Made by a program: the position numbers and the translations under genes
Notes under the pieces: model-generated
Seen by the model: the letters and a program-made list of their open reading frames with translations, nothing else
What the model was told of the DNA's origin: nothing
Database searches by the model: none
In this document: positions 11,570 through 24,804 of the stretch, piece by piece
How the letters are laid out: each line of letters opens with the position of its first letter
How positions within the stretch are numbered: position 1 is the first letter of the stretch
Assembly: GCF_011090165.1 (NCBI RefSeq)
Contig: NZ_JAADJT010000001.1
Span: 682,001 to 746,000, forward strand
Reading direction: 5' to 3'
From: Duganella aceris
GTDB lineage: Bacteria > Pseudomonadota > Gammaproteobacteria > Burkholderiales > Burkholderiaceae_D
Length of the DNA stretch: 64,000 bases

Positions 11570-12333
11570 TTAGTGGCGCAGGCGATAGCCGCTGCGCAGT
11601 AAACGAATCGCCAGCAGCGCCAGCACGACGAGGAAGCCCGACACGATCGCCAGGCTCACCACCGGGTTGACGTCCGACTGGCCGAAGAAACCGTAGCGGA
11701 AGCCGTCGATCATGTAGAAGAACGGATTCAGGTGCGAGACCGTCAGCCAGAACGGCGGCAGCGAATGGATCGAGTAGAACACGCCGGACAGGAAGGTCAG
11801 CGGCATGATCAGGAAGTTCTGGAACGCGGCCAGCTGGTCGAATTTCTCGGCCCAGATGCCGGCGATCAGGCCCATGGTGCCGAGGATGGCGGCGCCCAGC
11901 AGCGCGAACACCAGGATCCACAGCGGCGCTTCGAACGTCAGATGCGCGAACCAGGTGGTGGCGATGAACACGCCGGCGCCGACCGCGAGCCCGCGCACCA
12001 TGGCCGCGATCACGTAGGCCGAGAAGATCTCCCAGTGCGACAAGGGGGTCAGCAGCACGAACACCAGGTTGCCGGTGATCTTGGACTGGATCAGCGACGA
12101 CGACGAGTTGGCGAACGCGTTCTGCAACACGCTCATCATCACCAGGCCGGGGATCAGGAAGGCGGTGTAGCTGACGCCCTGGTAGACGGTGACGCGGCCT
12201 TCGAGCACGTGGCCGAAGATCAGCAGGTACAGCATGGCGGTCAGGATCGGCGCGGCGATGGTCTGGGTGGCGACCTTCCAGAAGCGCAGCGACTCCTTGT
12301 AGACCAGGGTGCGGAAGCCGGCGGAGATGAAGT

Positions 12334-12337
<4 letters not shown>
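11570..12337 (-). CDS. ABC-2 type transporter permease
   Basis: 255 residues with six hydrophobic segments and the ABC-2 permease C-terminal motif around LSGVFYSIHSLPPFWLTVSHLNPFFYMIDGFRYGFFG. This resembles YadH/NodJ-type export permeases. It pairs with the ATPase upstream; the start ATG overlaps the ATPase stop by 4 bp. Substrate is unknown, though its place beside mla and murA suggests an envelope role (inference). Confidence 0.92.
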
Positions 12338-13248
<911 letters not shown>

Positions 13249-13350
13249 TCTTGACTTATCAGTAAGGTGCGGCGGCGCGAACCGGCGCAGGGTGCCTCAA
13301 GGGCAGAAGGTGATGCGGGCGCCGCGGCACTTAGGCGGCGGCAACGTTCA

Positions 13351-13356
13351 ATTATA
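13351..13356 (-). promoter_or_regulatory. candidate -10 box for the ABC-murA-his-tat string
   Basis: A perfect TATAAT on the minus strand, in the 193-bp gap between mlaB and the ABC ATPase. It is AT-rich within a GC-rich spacer and oriented into the string. No convincing -35 box was found at 16-18 bp, so this is only a candidate. Confidence 0.35.
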
Positions 13357-13404
13357 TTGGATTTTGGTCAGGCACAGCCGGTGGCTGAGTAATACGCGGG
13401 GCCG

Positions 13405-13423
13405 GACCGGGGAAAACCCGGTC
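13405..13423 (-). terminator. GC hairpin downstream of mlaB
   Basis: Perfect 7-bp arms (13405-13411 and 13417-13423) with a GAAAA/TTTTC loop lie about 20 bp past the mlaB stop codon. No U-run follows on the minus strand, so it could weaken rather than stop transcription from mla into the ABC genes. Confidence 0.3.
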
Positions 13424-13441
13424 GGCGGGGTGGGGCGGGGG

Positions 13442-13867
13442 TCAATGATGGTGGTGCGCGGCCGGGTCGTTGCCCAGGCCGGTTTTCTTCGTGAAGACCG
13501 TGGTCGGCGCGTTGACCGGCACGAACTCGTCGTGCGCCGGGTTGTGAGGGACGCTGCCGTCCTGCTGCAGCTTGACCTCCGGCGGGAACAGCAGCGAGCA
13601 CACGCCATACAGCTTGGTCAGGCTTTGCAACGCCGGCGGCAGGTTTTTCAGTTCCAGCTTGACGCCGGCGTCGACGGCGGCGCGTTGCCACGCCAGCATC
13701 ACCGACACCGCCACCGAATCCACCGTCAACACATTGCGCAGGTCGAACACGGTCTGGCCGGCCTTGAGGGCGGCGACGCCGCGCTCCAGCGCCGTCGTGG
13801 CGTTGAGCACGGTCAGGGACGTGAGCGACACCAGGTCGTCGGCAGGTTCGGAAACGGCGTTGGACAT
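13442..13867 (-). CDS. mlaB: MlaB-like STAS-domain protein
   Basis: 141 residues. The core FDLRNVLTVDSVAVSVMLAW fits a STAS domain with the conserved serine after Asp. In E. coli MlaB binds the MlaF ATPase and is needed for MlaFEDB activity in phospholipid transport. The last 40 residues form an extra His/Pro-rich tail ending in four histidines, not usual for MlaB. It is the last gene of the mla operon. Confidence 0.85.
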   Translation of the reverse strand: MSNAVSEPADDLVSLTSLTVLNATTALERGVAALKAGQTVFDLRNVLTVDSVAVSVMLAWQRAAVDAGVKLELKNLPPALQSLTKLYGVCSLLFPPEVKLQQDGSVPHNPAHDEFVPVNAPTTVFTKKTGLGNDPAAHHHH

Positions 13868-13875
13868 GGCGTGCT

Positions 13876-14517
13876 TTACTTGGCGACGGTTTTCAATGGT
13901 TTGCTGGCCAGCTTCTTGTTCTTTTCAGTCAAGGCCTTGATCAGGCCATCAATGCCGCCCTTGCTGATTTCGGAAGCGAACGTGCCCTTGTAGGTCTCGA
14001 CCAGCCACGCGCCCAGCACGTTGATGTCGTAGATCTTCCAGCCGGTGGCCGACTTGGCGACGCGGTAGTTCAGCGGAATCGGTTCGCCGCGGGCCATGTT
14101 GACCTGCGAACGCACTTCGACTTCGGTGTCGGCCGGATCGGCGCGCAGCGGCTTGAATTCAACGGTTTCGTTCTTGATCTGCGACAGCGCGCCCGAGTAG
14201 GTGAACACCAGCAGCGTGCGGAACTGTTCCGACAGGTTCTTCTGCTGTTCCGGCGTGGCGTCGCGCCAGAAGCGGCCGGCGGCCAGCGCGGTCATGCGCT
14301 GGAAGTCGACGTACGGCAGGATCTTGGTTTCGACCAGCTCGATCACCTTTTTGGTGTCGCCGGCCTGGATCGACTTGTCCGACTTGGCGGTGTCGATCAC
14401 GTCCTGGCTGATGCGCTTGACCAGCGCGTCCGGCGCTTCGTTGGCGGGAACCGCCGCGTGCGCGCTGGTGGCCAATGCGACCGTGGCGACTGCGATGAGT
14501 TGTTTAATCAATTTCAT
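13876..14517 (-). CDS. mlaC: periplasmic phospholipid-binding protein MlaC
   Basis: 213 residues with a Sec signal peptide (cleavage near SAHA/AVPAN). The Tol-Tol-Ttg2/MlaC fold segments are seen: ILPYVDFQRMTALAAGRFWRDATPEQ and VNMARGEPIPLNYRVAKSATGWKIYDINVLGAW. MlaC shuttles phospholipids between MlaA at the outer membrane and MlaFEDB at the inner membrane. It lies 8 bp upstream of mlaB. Confidence 0.95.
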   Translation of the reverse strand: MKLIKQLIAVATVALATSAHAAVPANEAPDALVKRISQDVIDTAKSDKSIQAGDTKKVIELVETKILPYVDFQRMTALAAGRFWRDATPEQQKNLSEQFRTLLVFTYSGALSQIKNETVEFKPLRADPADTEVEVRSQVNMARGEPIPLNYRVAKSATGWKIYDINVLGAWLVETYKGTFASEISKGGIDGLIKALTEKNKKLASKPLKTVAK

Positions 14518-14548
14518 ATTGTGGTCTACCTATGTGGGGTTCTTCGGA

Positions 14549-15361
14549 TCACAGGCTGGCGTTGTTGGCAGCCGGTGTGCCGGAGTTTAACTCTTTTGGC
14601 GCCGATTCGGATGACACCGGATCGGAAGTTTCCAGTGCGGCGGACTTATCGTCCTTCTTCGCACGCGGATTGCCGTCAGGATGGATCTGGCTTTCGCGGC
14701 GCTGCATGTAACCGTCGCGGATGAATTCGTAGCGGTCCAGCGCGGCGTCTTCCAGCAAACTGCCAGCGTCCAGCAGGTTAGCACGCTGGTCGACAACGCG
14801 GAGCACGACACCGATGTTGCGGACGTTGGTCGGATCCTTGTAGCGCCAGATGTCGCCGGCGAAGTCGGCCGGCAGGGCCACGGTGTCGCGCACGGTCGAC
14901 GGTCCCAGCAGCGGCAGCATCAGGTAGGGGCCGGAGTCCACGCCCCACACGCCCAGCGTCTGGCCGAAGTCTTCCTTGTGCTTCTGCATGCCGGCTTCCG
15001 AGGCGATGTCGAACAGGCCGAGCACGCCCAGCGTCGAATTCAGCGCGAAGCGGCCGACGTCCGACATGCCTTCCTCGCCTTTGCCTTGCAGCAAGTTATT
15101 CACGGCGGTCCAGGCGTCGGCCAGGTTGCCGAAGAAATTGTTGACGCCGGTCTGCACGAACTGAGGCGTGACGTTCTTGTAGGCGGTGGCGACCGGCTTC
15201 AGCGCGTAGGTATCGACCGTATCGTTGAAGCTGAACATGGCGCGGTTGAAACCCTCGTAAGGGTCGCGCGGGTTCGGGCCGGCGCAGCCGGCCAGCATCA
15301 GGGTGACGCCCAGCGCCAGCGCGGCGTTGCGGAAGTGTTTCGAAGTGCCTTGAGCCATCAT
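14549..15361 (-). CDS. mlaA: outer-membrane lipoprotein MlaA (VacJ)
   Basis: 270 residues with a lipoprotein signal and lipobox LAGC (cysteine near residue 26). Family motifs: DPYEGFNRAMFSFND, GVNNFFGNLADAW, GPYLMLPLLGPSTVRD. MlaA removes phospholipids from the outer leaflet of the outer membrane. It overlaps mlaD by 4 bp. In E. coli mlaA is unlinked to mlaFEDCB; here it is embedded between mlaD and mlaC. The C-terminal 60 residues are hydrophilic and of low complexity. Confidence 0.96.
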   Translation of the reverse strand: MMAQGTSKHFRNAALALGVTLMLAGCAGPNPRDPYEGFNRAMFSFNDTVDTYALKPVATAYKNVTPQFVQTGVNNFFGNLADAWTAVNNLLQGKGEEGMSDVGRFALNSTLGVLGLFDIASEAGMQKHKEDFGQTLGVWGVDSGPYLMLPLLGPSTVRDTVALPADFAGDIWRYKDPTNVRNIGVVLRVVDQRANLLDAGSLLEDAALDRYEFIRDGYMQRRESQIHPDGNPRAKKDDKSAALETSDPVSSESAPKELNSGTPAANNASL

Positions 15362-15828
15362 TTTTCGTCCTTTCCGTCCGCCGCCTTGCTGTAGATGAAC
15401 TGATTGATCAGGTCTTCCAGCACGGTGGCGGATTGGGTGCGCGCGATCTTGTCGCCCGCAGCCAGATTGTTGACGTCGCCACCGGCCTCGATGCCCACGT
15501 ATTGCTCACCCAGCAAGCCAGCGGTCAAGATCTTGGCCGAGCTGTCTTTAGGGAATTTATAGCCTTCTTCCATATTCAAGGTTACCAGCGCCTGATAACT
15601 TTTGTCATCAAACTTGATCTCCCCCACACGGCCTACCACCACCCCGGCCGCCTTCACCGCCGCCTGCGGACGCAGGCTGCCGATGTTGTCGAACTTGGCG
15701 GTGATCGCATACGCCTTGCCGAACGACAGCGAACCCATGTTGCCGGCCTTCAGCGCCAGGAACATCAGCGCGGCGACGCCGACGACGATGAACAGACCAA
15801 CCCAGACATCCAGAGATTTACGTTGCAT
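15358..15828 (-). CDS. mlaD: MCE-domain protein MlaD
   Basis: 156 residues: one N-terminal membrane helix (VGLFIVVGVAALMFLALKAGN) and one MCE domain (AKFDNIGSLRPQAAVKAAGVVVGRVGEI, then LLGEQYVGIEAGG). MlaD forms the periplasmic hexameric ring on MlaE. It is coupled to mlaA by an ATGA overlap. Confidence 0.96.
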   Translation of the reverse strand: MQRKSLDVWVGLFIVVGVAALMFLALKAGNMGSLSFGKAYAITAKFDNIGSLRPQAAVKAAGVVVGRVGEIKFDDKSYQALVTLNMEEGYKFPKDSSAKILTAGLLGEQYVGIEAGGDVNNLAAGDKIARTQSATVLEDLINQFIYSKAADGKDEK

Positions 15829-15852
15829 AATTATTCCTCGATTACTTTATTT

Positions 15853-16638
15853 TTATTTGCTGAACATCAGTGCGGTCATCATGAAGTCCAGCCACCAGAT
15901 CATCAGCGATGAGATCACGACCGTGCGGGTGGTGGCGCGCGCCACGTCTTCCGGGGTCGGCTGCGCCTCATAACCCTGGTACAGGGCGATGAAGGTGATC
16001 GCGATGCCGAACACCACGCTCTTGGCGAAACCGTTGAAAATATCCTTCCAGATGTCGACCCCGCCCTGCATCTGCGACCAGAACGCGCCCTCGTCGACGC
16101 CGATCAGCTTGACGCCGACCAGCCAGCCGCCCAGCACGCCCACGGCGCTGAACACCGACGCCAGCAGCGGCACCGAGATCACGCCGGCCCAGAAACGCGG
16201 CGCCAGCACGCGCTGGATCGGGTTCACGGCCATCATTTCCATCGCCGACAACTGCTCGCCGGCCTTCATCAGACCGATTTCCGCCGTCAGCGAGGTGCCG
16301 GCGCGGCCGGCGAACAGCAGCGCGGTGATCACCGGACCCAGTTCGCGGGTCAGGCCCAGCGCCACCAGCAGGCCCAGCGACTGTTCGGCGCCGTATTTGT
16401 TGAGCGTGTAGTAACCCTGCAGGCCCAGCACCATGCCGACGAACAGGCCGGACAAGGTGATGATCAGCATCGAGTAGTTGCCGATGAAGTGCAGCTGTTC
16501 GATCAGCAGGCGCGGACGGCGCAGCAGGCCGGGCGAGACGCTCAGCAGATTGCCGAAGGTGCGGGTGCCGTAGCCGATGCTTTCGACGTAGTCGCGCAAC
16601 GGCGCGCCCAGGCCGGACAACCAATTTCTCAAACTCAT
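15853..16638 (-). CDS. mlaE: phospholipid ABC transporter permease MlaE
   Basis: 261 residues, MlaE/YrbE permease with five or six membrane segments. Signature stretches: [46 protein letters not shown] and [18 protein letters not shown]. It is the membrane core of MlaFEDB. It overlaps mlaF by 4 bp. Confidence 0.97.
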   Translation of the reverse strand: MSLRNWLSGLGAPLRDYVESIGYGTRTFGNLLSVSPGLLRRPRLLIEQLHFIGNYSMLIITLSGLFVGMVLGLQGYYTLNKYGAEQSLGLLVALGLTRELGPVITALLFAGRAGTSLTAEIGLMKAGEQLSAMEMMAVNPIQRVLAPRFWAGVISVPLLASVFSAVGVLGGWLVGVKLIGVDEGAFWSQMQGGVDIWKDIFNGFAKSVVFGIAITFIALYQGYEAQPTPEDVARATTRTVVISSLMIWWLDFMMTALMFSK

Positions 16639-17450
16639 ACTTTAGCTCCCAGGCCCAGATCGTCGGCCAGGGACTTGCCTGGATAATGGAACGGCACCGG
16701 ACCATCCGCCTCCGCGTTGACGAATTGCTTCACATACGGGTCGGTGGACACCATCATGTCGGCCGGCGTGCCGTGCGCGACGATCTTGCCTTGCGACAGG
16801 AAATACACATAGTCGGCGATGGCGAAGCATTCCTTGACGTCGTGCGACACCAGGATGGTGGTCGAACCGAGCGCGGTGTTCAGATTGCGGATCAGGTTGG
16901 CGGTGACGCCCATCGAGATCGGATCGAGGCCGGCGAACGGCTCGTCGTACATGATCAGTTCCGGATCCAGCGCGATCGAGCGCGCCAGCGCGACGCGGCG
17001 CGCCATGCCGCCGGAGATTTCGCCCGGTTTCAGGTTGGCGGCGTTGCGCAGGCCGACCGCGTGCAGTTTCATCAGCACCAGGTTGCGGATCAGCTCTTCC
17101 GGCAGATCGGTATGTTCCCGCAGCGGGAAGGCGACGTTCTCGAAGACGGACAGATCGGTGAACAGCGCGCCATGCTGGAACAGCATGCCCATTTTGCGCC
17201 GCAACAGATACAGACCGGCGGTATTCAGCTTATGCACCACCTGGCCCTGCACTTTGACATGGCCTTTGCGGGGGCGGATCTGGCCGCCGATCAGGCGCAA
17301 CACCGTGGTCTTGCCGCTACCCGAGCCGCCCATGACTGCGACCACTTTCCCGCGTGGGAAATCCATCTGGAGGCCGGACAAGATGTGGCGCTTTCCATAG
17401 GAGAAGTGTAAATCACGGATTTCGACTAGATTAGGCACGACTGAACTCAT
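16635..17450 (-). CDS. mlaF: phospholipid ABC transporter ATPase MlaF
   Basis: 271 residues from ATG 17450 ([13 protein letters not shown]), preferred to the open frame reaching 17501, whose first 17 residues have no family likeness. Walker [10 protein letters not shown], signature [11 protein letters not shown] and Walker [14 protein letters not shown] are intact. It powers MlaE. It is the first gene of the mla operon; the 235-bp gap to gltD should hold its promoter, possibly the TATTAT box in the middle of the gap. Confidence 0.95.
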   Translation of the reverse strand: MSSVVPNLVEIRDLHFSYGKRHILSGLQMDFPRGKVVAVMGGSGSGKTTVLRLIGGQIRPRKGHVKVQGQVVHKLNTAGLYLLRRKMGMLFQHGALFTDLSVFENVAFPLREHTDLPEELIRNLVLMKLHAVGLRNAANLKPGEISGGMARRVALARSIALDPELIMYDEPFAGLDPISMGVTANLIRNLNTALGSTTILVSHDVKECFAIADYVYFLSQGKIVAHGTPADMMVSTDPYVKQFVNAEADGPVPFHYPGKSLADDLGLGAKV

Positions 17451-17605
17451 TGTTTTTAATGCCGTATTGTAGTGCAGAAAGGTCAATCTCTGCTTGGGCA
17501 CCCCTCTTTTGTAACAGGGGGCGAGATGGTGAGTGGCAGATAATACAACACTGATGAATCAAAAGTCAGCAATTTACACGCGGCACTGAATGTAACAGGG
17601 AATGT

Positions 17606-17647
17606 AAAAAAACCGGGTAGCGGCGGGGATCACCCGCACGCTCCCGG
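17606..17647 (-). terminator. gltD: rho-independent terminator of gltBD
   Basis: On the minus strand, 39 bp beyond the gltD stop, a strong stem (arms CCGGG, AGCG and GCGGG pairing in turn with CCCGC, CGCT and CCCGG, 17613-17647) is followed by seven Ts (17606-17612). It should isolate gltBD from the mla operon downstream. Confidence 0.88.
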
Positions 17648-17685
17648 CATGCAATCGCTGTTCGGCCGCACGCGGCCGGCGGTGC

Positions 17686-19149
<1,464 letters not shown>

Positions 19150-19185
19150 GATATGTCCTTAAATAATTTGTTCTGTCGATCAGCA

Positions 19186-22100
19186 TCAAGCTGCGATGGG
19201 TTGTACGGCGGCGGCTTCGTTCGCCACGTCCTCGGCCATTTCGGCCAGGGCGCGTTTGTATTCGCTTGGGAACACCTTGACGAACTTGCTGCGGCCTTCG
19301 GCCCAGTTATCCAGCAACAGGCGCGCGCGCGTGCTGCCGGTGTGCTTGAAGTGACGCTCGATCAAACGCTTCAGGATCACTTCGTCGGCTTCCTTGCCCA
19401 GATCCTTGTGCTGGATGTGCCAGGTGTCGCTGTGCGCCGCCTGTTCCTTGGCGGTCAGCACCGGCTCCAGCGTCACCATCGAGGTGTTGCAGCGGCTGGC
19501 GAAATCGCCCTCCGGGTCGTACACGTAGGCGATGCCGCCCGACATGCCGGCCGCGAAGTTGCGGCCGGTGAGGCCCAGCACCACCACGGTGCCGCCGGTC
19601 ATGTACTCGCAACCGTGGTCGCCGGTGCCTTCGACGATGGCGGTGGCGCCCGAGTTGCGCACCGCGAAACGCTCGCCGGCCACGCCGTTGAAGAAGGCTT
19701 CGCCGGCGATCGCGCCGTACAGCACGGTGTTGCCGATGATGATGTTGTTCACCGCCCAGCCGCGGAACTCGGTGTTCGGACGCACGATGATGCGGCCGCC
19801 CGACAAGCCCTTGCCGACGTAATCGTTGCCCTCGCCGACCAGGTCGATGGTGATGCCGTGCGCCAGGAAGGCGCAGGCCGACTGGCCCGCCGTGCCTTGC
19901 AGCTGGATATGGATGGTGTCGTCCGGCAAACCGGCATGACCGTAGCGCTTGGCCACTTCGCCCGACAGCATGGTGCCGACGGTGCGGTTGACGTTGCGCA
20001 CCGGCGAGATGAACGAGACCCGCTCGCCCTTCTCCAGCGCCGCCTTGGCCTGCGCGATCAGCTTGTGGTCGAGCGCCTTGTCGAGGCCGTGGTCCTGCTC
20101 CATCGTGTGATAGATGGAGTCGCCGTTCGGCACTTCCGGCGAGTAGAAGATGTTGCTGAAGTCCAGGCCCTTGGCTTTCCAGTGGGTGATCGCCTTGGAT
20201 TTGTCCAGCAGGTCGACCCGGCCGATCAGCTCGTCATAGGTGCGGATGCCCAGCTGCGCCATCAGCTGGCGCGCTTCCTCGGCGACGAAGAAGAAGTAGT
20301 TGACCACGTACTCCGGCTTGCCCGAGAACTTGGCGCGCAGCACCGGATCCTGCGTCGCGACGCCGACCGGGCACGTGTTCAAGTGGCATTTGCGCATCAT
20401 GATGCAACCCTCGACCACCAGCGGCGCGGTGGCGAAGCCGATCTCGTCGGCGCCCAGCATGGCGGCGATGACCACGTCGCGGCCGGTACGCATCTGGCCG
20501 TCGGCCTGGACCCGGATCCGGCTGCGCAGGCCGTTCAGCACCAGCGTCTGCTGCGTTTCGGCCAGGCCCAGCTCCCACGGCGTACCGGCGTGCTTGACCG
20601 ACGACAGCGGCGAGGCGCCGGTGCCGCCGTCGTGGCCGGCGACCACGACGTGGTCGGCCTTGGCCTTGGTGACGCCGGCGGCAACGGTGCCGATACCCAC
20701 TTCCGACACCAGCTTGACCGAGATCGACGCGCGCGGATTGGCGTTCTTCAGATCGTGGATCAGCTGCGCCAGATCTTCAATCGAATAAATATCGTGGTGC
20801 GGCGGCGGCGAGATCAGGCCCACGCCCGGCACCGAGAAGCGCAAGGTGGCGATGTATTCCGACACCTTGTGGCCCGGCAGCTGGCCGCCTTCGCCCGGCT
20901 TGGCGCCTTGCGCCATCTTGATCTGGATCTGGTCGGCCGAGTTCAGGTAGGCGGCGGTCACGCCGAAACGGCCGGACGCCACCTGTTTGATGCGCGAGCG
21001 CAGCGAATCGCCTTCCTGCAGCGCGATGTCGACCACCATCTGTTCCTTGCCCATGACCGAAGCCATGGTCTCGCCCTGCTTGATCTTGATGCCTTTGAGT
21101 TCCATCGTGTAGCGCGATGGATCCTCGCCGCCTTCGCCGGTGTTGGACTTGCCGCCGATGCGGTTCATCGCGACGGCCAGGGTCGCGTGCGCCTCGGTCG
21201 AGATCGAACCCATCGACATCGCGCCGGTCGCGAAGCGCTTGACGATTTCCTTGGCCGGCTCGACTTCGTCCAGCGGGATCGCCTTGCTCGGATCGATCTT
21301 GAATTCGAACAGGCCGCGCAAGGTCAGGTGGCGCTTGCTCTGGTCGTTGATGATCTGGGCGTACTCTTTATAGCTGGAGAAATTGTTGCTGCGGGTCGAA
21401 TGCTGCAGTTTCGCGATCGCATCCGGGGTCCACAGGTGGTCTTCGCCGCGCACGCGGTAGGCGTACTCGCCGCCGGCGTCGAGGTGGTTTTCCAGCACCG
21501 GATCGTCGCCGAAGGCCAGGTTGTGCAGGCGCAGCGCCTCTTCCGCCACTTCGAACACGCCGATGCCTTCGACGTTGGACGAGGTGCCCTTGAAATATTT
21601 GTCGACCAGCGACTTGTTCAGGCCGACCGCTTCGAAGATCTGCGCGCCGCAGTACGACATGTACGTCGAGATGCCCATCTTGGACATCACCTTCATCAGG
21701 CCCTTGCCGATGGCCTTGGTGTAATTGTAGACCGCCTTCTCGCCGGACATGTCGCCGGCCATGCCGTGCGCCAGCTCGACCAGGGTTTCCATCGCCAGGT
21801 AAGGGTGGATCGCCTCGGCGCCGTAGCCGGCCAGCAGGGCGAAGTGGTGGGTCTCGCGGGCCGAGCCGGTTTCCACCACCAGGCCGGTGGAGGCGCGCAG
21901 GCCCTTGCTGACCAGGTGCTGGTGCACGGTCGAGGTCGCCAGCAGCGCAGGGATCGCGACGCGCTCCGGACCGACCGAACGGTCGGAGACGATCAGAATG
22001 TTGTGGCCGGACTTGACCGCGTCCACCGCCTCGGCGCACAGCGACGCCAGGCAGGCTTCCACGCCGTCCTTGCCCCAGGCCAGCGGGTAGCAGATGTTCA

Positions 22101-23913
22101 GCTCATACGACTTGAACTTGCCGCCGGTATGCAGCGAGATGCCGCGCAGGCGCGCCATGTCGTCGAAGCCGAGGATCGGCTGCGACACTTCCAGCCGCAT
22201 CGGCGGATTGACGTTGTTGGTGTCCAGCAGGTTCGGTTTCGGGCCGATGAAGGACACCAGCGACATCACCATCGCTTCGCGGATCGGATCGATCGGCGGG
22301 TTGGTCACTTGCGCGAACAGCTGCTTGAAGTAGTTGTACAGCGGCTTCAGCTTGTTGGACATGACCGCCAGCGGCGAGTCGTTGCCCATCGAGCCGGTGG
22401 CTTCCTCGCCGGCGGCGGCCATCGGCGCCATCAGGAACTTCAGGTCTTCCTGGGTGTAGCCGAAGGCTTGCTGGCGGTCCAGCAACGACGGCAGCGCTTT
22501 TTCGCCCTGCGCCGGCGTGTCGTACTTGACGCGGTTGTGCGCCAGCTGGCTTTCGCTCAGCTTGATCTCGTTCAGCTTGATGCGCACCGCGTTGATCCAT
22601 GCCTTGTACGGCTTGGCGTTGGCGTAGGTGTCTTTCAGCTCTTTATCGTCGATGATGCGGCCCGCTTCCAGGTCGATCAGGAACATCTTGCCTGGTTGCA
22701 GACGCCATTTCTGGATGATTTTCGATTCCGGAATCGGCAGCACGCCCGATTCCGACGCCATCACCACCAGATCGTCGTCGGTGACGATGTAGCGCGCAGG
22801 GCGCAGGCCGTTGCGGTCCAGCGTGCCGCCGATGTAGCGGCCGTCGGTGAAGGCCATGGCCGCCGGGCCATCCCACGGTTCCATCATCGCGGCGTGATAT
22901 TCGTAGAAAGCGCGGCGATTGTCGTCCATCGTACCGTGATTTTCCCAGGCTTCCGGGATCATCATCATCATCGCCTGGGCGATCGGGTAGCCCGCCATCA
23001 GCAGCAGTTCCAGCGCGTTGTCGAAGCAGGCGGTGTCCGACTGGCCTTCATAGATCAGCGGGAACAGCTTTTGCAGGTCTTCGCCCAGCACGGCGGATTT
23101 CATCACGCCTTCGCGCGCGCGCATCCAGTTGAAGTTGCCCTTGACGGTGTTGATCTCGCCGTTGTGGGCGATCAGGCGGTACGGGTGGGCCAGCGGCCAT
23201 TCCGGGAAGGTGTTGGTCGAGAAGCGTTGGTGCACCAGCGCCAGCGCCGACACGCAGCGCGCGTCCTGCAGATCTTTATAGTACACGCCGACCTGGTCCG
23301 CCAGCAGCAGGCCCTTGTAGACGATGGTGCGGGCCGACAGCGAGGCCACGAAGAATTCCTTGCCGTGGATCAGCTTCAGCGCCTGGATGGCGTGGCCCGA
23401 CGATTTGCGGATCACGTACAGCTTGCGCTCCAGCGCGTCGGTGACCATGATATCGGCGCCGCGGCCGATGAAGATCTGGCGGATCACCGGCTCCTTGGCG
23501 CGCACGGTCGGCGACATCGGCATGTCGCAGTCGACCGGCACGTTGCGCCAGCCCAGCACGACCTGGCCTTCGGCGCGCACGGCGCGCTCGATTTCCTGTT
23601 CACAGGCGATGCGCGAGGCGTTTTCCTTCGGCAGGAACACCATGCCGACGCCGTATTCGCCTGGCGGCGGCAGTTCGATGCCTTGCTTGGCCATCTCGTC
23701 GCGGTAGTACTGGTCCGGGATCTGGATCAGGATGCCGGCGCCGTCGCCCATCAGCGCATCGGCGCCGACGGCGCCCCGGTGATCCAGGTTCTTCAGGATC
23801 AGCAGACCCTGTTCCACAATGGAGTGACTCTTATTTCCCTTGATATGGGCGACAAAACCGACACCGCAGGCATCGTGCTCGTTGGAAGGATCGTACAGAC
23901 CTTGGGCTTTCAT
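19186..23913 (-). CDS. gltB: glutamate synthase large subunit
   Basis: 1575 residues. The [11 protein letters not shown] segment places the N-terminal nucleophile Cys at residue 16, so a 15-residue propeptide is expected. The order is glutaminase domain, central domain, FMN-binding TIM barrel (with the 3Fe-4S cysteines in [19 protein letters not shown]) and the C-terminal beta-helix with repeated G-x-x-G-x-x-x-G turns. It makes two glutamates from glutamine and 2-oxoglutarate. GGAG is well placed before ATG 23913. Confidence 0.98.
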   Translation of the reverse strand: MKAQGLYDPSNEHDACGVGFVAHIKGNKSHSIVEQGLLILKNLDHRGAVGADALMGDGAGILIQIPDQYYRDEMAKQGIELPPPGEYGVGMVFLPKENASRIACEQEIERAVRAEGQVVLGWRNVPVDCDMPMSPTVRAKEPVIRQIFIGRGADIMVTDALERKLYVIRKSSGHAIQALKLIHGKEFFVASLSARTIVYKGLLLADQVGVYYKDLQDARCVSALALVHQRFSTNTFPEWPLAHPYRLIAHNGEINTVKGNFNWMRAREGVMKSAVLGEDLQKLFPLIYEGQSDTACFDNALELLLMAGYPIAQAMMMMIPEAWENHGTMDDNRRAFYEYHAAMMEPWDGPAAMAFTDGRYIGGTLDRNGLRPARYIVTDDDLVVMASESGVLPIPESKIIQKWRLQPGKMFLIDLEAGRIIDDKELKDTYANAKPYKAWINAVRIKLNEIKLSESQLAHNRVKYDTPAQGEKALPSLLDRQQAFGYTQEDLKFLMAPMAAAGEEATGSMGNDSPLAVMSNKLKPLYNYFKQLFAQVTNPPIDPIREAMVMSLVSFIGPKPNLLDTNNVNPPMRLEVSQPILGFDDMARLRGISLHTGGKFKSYELNICYPLAWGKDGVEACLASLCAEAVDAVKSGHNILIVSDRSVGPERVAIPALLATSTVHQHLVSKGLRASTGLVVETGSARETHHFALLAGYGAEAIHPYLAMETLVELAHGMAGDMSGEKAVYNYTKAIGKGLMKVMSKMGISTYMSYCGAQIFEAVGLNKSLVDKYFKGTSSNVEGIGVFEVAEEALRLHNLAFGDDPVLENHLDAGGEYAYRVRGEDHLWTPDAIAKLQHSTRSNNFSSYKEYAQIINDQSKRHLTLRGLFEFKIDPSKAIPLDEVEPAKEIVKRFATGAMSMGSISTEAHATLAVAMNRIGGKSNTGEGGEDPSRYTMELKGIKIKQGETMASVMGKEQMVVDIALQEGDSLRSRIKQVASGRFGVTAAYLNSADQIQIKMAQGAKPGEGGQLPGHKVSEYIATLRFSVPGVGLISPPPHHDIYSIEDLAQLIHDLKNANPRASISVKLVSEVGIGTVAAGVTKAKADHVVVAGHDGGTGASPLSSVKHAGTPWELGLAETQQTLVLNGLRSRIRVQADGQMRTGRDVVIAAMLGADEIGFATAPLVVEGCIMMRKCHLNTCPVGVATQDPVLRAKFSGKPEYVVNYFFFVAEEARQLMAQLGIRTYDELIGRVDLLDKSKAITHWKAKGLDFSNIFYSPEVPNGDSIYHTMEQDHGLDKALDHKLIAQAKAALEKGERVSFISPVRNVNRTVGTMLSGEVAKRYGHAGLPDDTIHIQLQGTAGQSACAFLAHGITIDLVGEGNDYVGKGLSGGRIIVRPNTEFRGWAVNNIIIGNTVLYGAIAGEAFFNGVAGERFAVRNSGATAIVEGTGDHGCEYMTGGTVVVLGLTGRNFAAGMSGGIAYVYDPEGDFASRCNTSMVTLEPVLTAKEQAAHSDTWHIQHKDLGKEADEVILKRLIERHFKHTGSTRARLLLDNWAEGRSKFVKVFPSEYKRALAEMAEDVANEAAAVQPIAA

Positions 23914-23946
23914 TGGCTATCTCCACTGCAATTGGCTCGAAAAACT

Positions 23947-23975
23947 AGAGTAGTGCAACGCAGCAGAAAATTCAA
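23947..23975 (-). promoter_or_regulatory. gltB: candidate gltB promoter
   Basis: On the minus strand TTGAAT (23970-23975) and TACTCT (23947-23952) are spaced by 17 bp, upstream of the gltB ribosome site. The -10 match is modest. The RAYT cassette begins less than 100 bp upstream. Confidence 0.35.
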
Positions 23976-24030
23976 CAATAACAATTAGGGTCGGAGTCGG
24001 ATTAATTTTTTAAACGTGGCTCAAAAAATT

Positions 24031-24044
24031 AAATAGGGACATAG
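24031..24044 (+). repeat. left inverted terminal repeat of RAYT cassette
   Basis: AAATAGGGACATAG here matches, in inverse orientation and 13 of 14 bases, the sequence at 24805-24818. The last five bases (CATAG) also pair with CTATG at 24052-24056, giving a small end hairpin. Together these bound the transposase cassette. Confidence 0.7.
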
Positions 24045-24051
24045 TGAAATG

Positions 24052-24753
24052 CTATGTGGGCTCCGGCTTGGTTTTGAACGGCCGGCCGCGTTTCGCCGGC
24101 AATACCTGGCGCTTGACCTTCTTTTCCAGCGCGGTCTTGAACTGTTCCGAGCCCAGCGGCCAGCCTTTCAGCAGCGCCTTGCCGACGGTGTCGATCTCCT
24201 GCGCCGTCAAGGCGGGCTCGGCGATGGCGATATACGCCGCCTCGCGCTGGAACGGGGTATTCCCCAGCGCCCAGACCTGGGCGTGATCGGTGATCAAGCC
24301 GTCCGGGCGGATGCCGGCGTGGTGGCAATAACTGGACCACGGATAATCCTCGGCGCGCGCGACCATGCCGTTGCGCACCGGATTGAACTCGATATAGCGG
24401 CTGCACAGCATGAAATATTGCTCGGCATCGATCAGCGACGTTTTGTAGCGTCCGTTCCACAAAGTTCCACTACGGCTATATTTTTGATTGAAGTAGGGCA
24501 CGTAGTAGCGGCCTATCCACTGCATCATCTGGCCGAGGCCGTCTTCATCGGCCGGCGTGACCAATAAATGCAGGTGATTCGGCATCAGGACGTAGGCGTG
24601 GACCGCGACCTTGTAGGTTTTCGCGGCCGAGCGCAGCCAGCCGAGGAAAGCTTGATAATCTTCGGTATCCTGGAACACCAGCTGGTTGTTGTTGCCGGTC
24701 TGGATGACGTGGTGCGGTTGTCCGGGGACGATGAGGCGGGGCAGGCGGGCCAT
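24052..24753 (-). CDS. REP-associated tyrosine transposase (RAYT, Y1 family)
   Basis: 233 residues from ATG 24753 (MARLPRLI). Features of IS200/IS605-type Y1 transposases: the HUH-like metal motif in VLMPNHLHLLVTP near residue 60, the conserved RYIEFNPVRNGMV and YPWSSY segments, with the catalytic tyrosine expected in the region FMLCSRYIEFNP (LCSRY). A C-terminal basic extension ends in KRGRPFKTKPEP. RAYTs are thought to move REP/REPIN palindromes. Inverted repeats flank it. It is intact and may be active. Confidence 0.92.
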   Translation of the reverse strand: MARLPRLIVPGQPHHVIQTGNNNQLVFQDTEDYQAFLGWLRSAAKTYKVAVHAYVLMPNHLHLLVTPADEDGLGQMMQWIGRYYVPYFNQKYSRSGTLWNGRYKTSLIDAEQYFMLCSRYIEFNPVRNGMVARAEDYPWSSYCHHAGIRPDGLITDHAQVWALGNTPFQREAAYIAIAEPALTAQEIDTVGKALLKGWPLGSEQFKTALEKKVKRQVLPAKRGRPFKTKPEPT

Positions 24754-24760
24754 AAAATGC

Positions 24761-24795
24761 AAAAAGGGTGGAATCAATCACTTGATTCTACCCTT
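24761..24795 (-). terminator. terminator between response regulator and RAYT
   Basis: 14-bp arms (24764-24777 and 24782-24795, one mismatch) with a 4-base loop, followed on the minus strand by TTTTT (24761-24765, overlapping the base of the stem). It should stop transcription from the helicase-kinase-regulator operon before the transposase. It lies inside the inverted repeats, so it may belong to the mobile cassette and shield the transposase from read-through. Confidence 0.75.
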
Positions 24796-24804
24796 CGCGT
24801 ACGA

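Noticed and set aside
17451..17500. TTGACC followed by TACAAT upstream of mlaF as a promoter
   Set aside because: The two boxes are only 9 bp apart, too close for a sigma-70 promoter.
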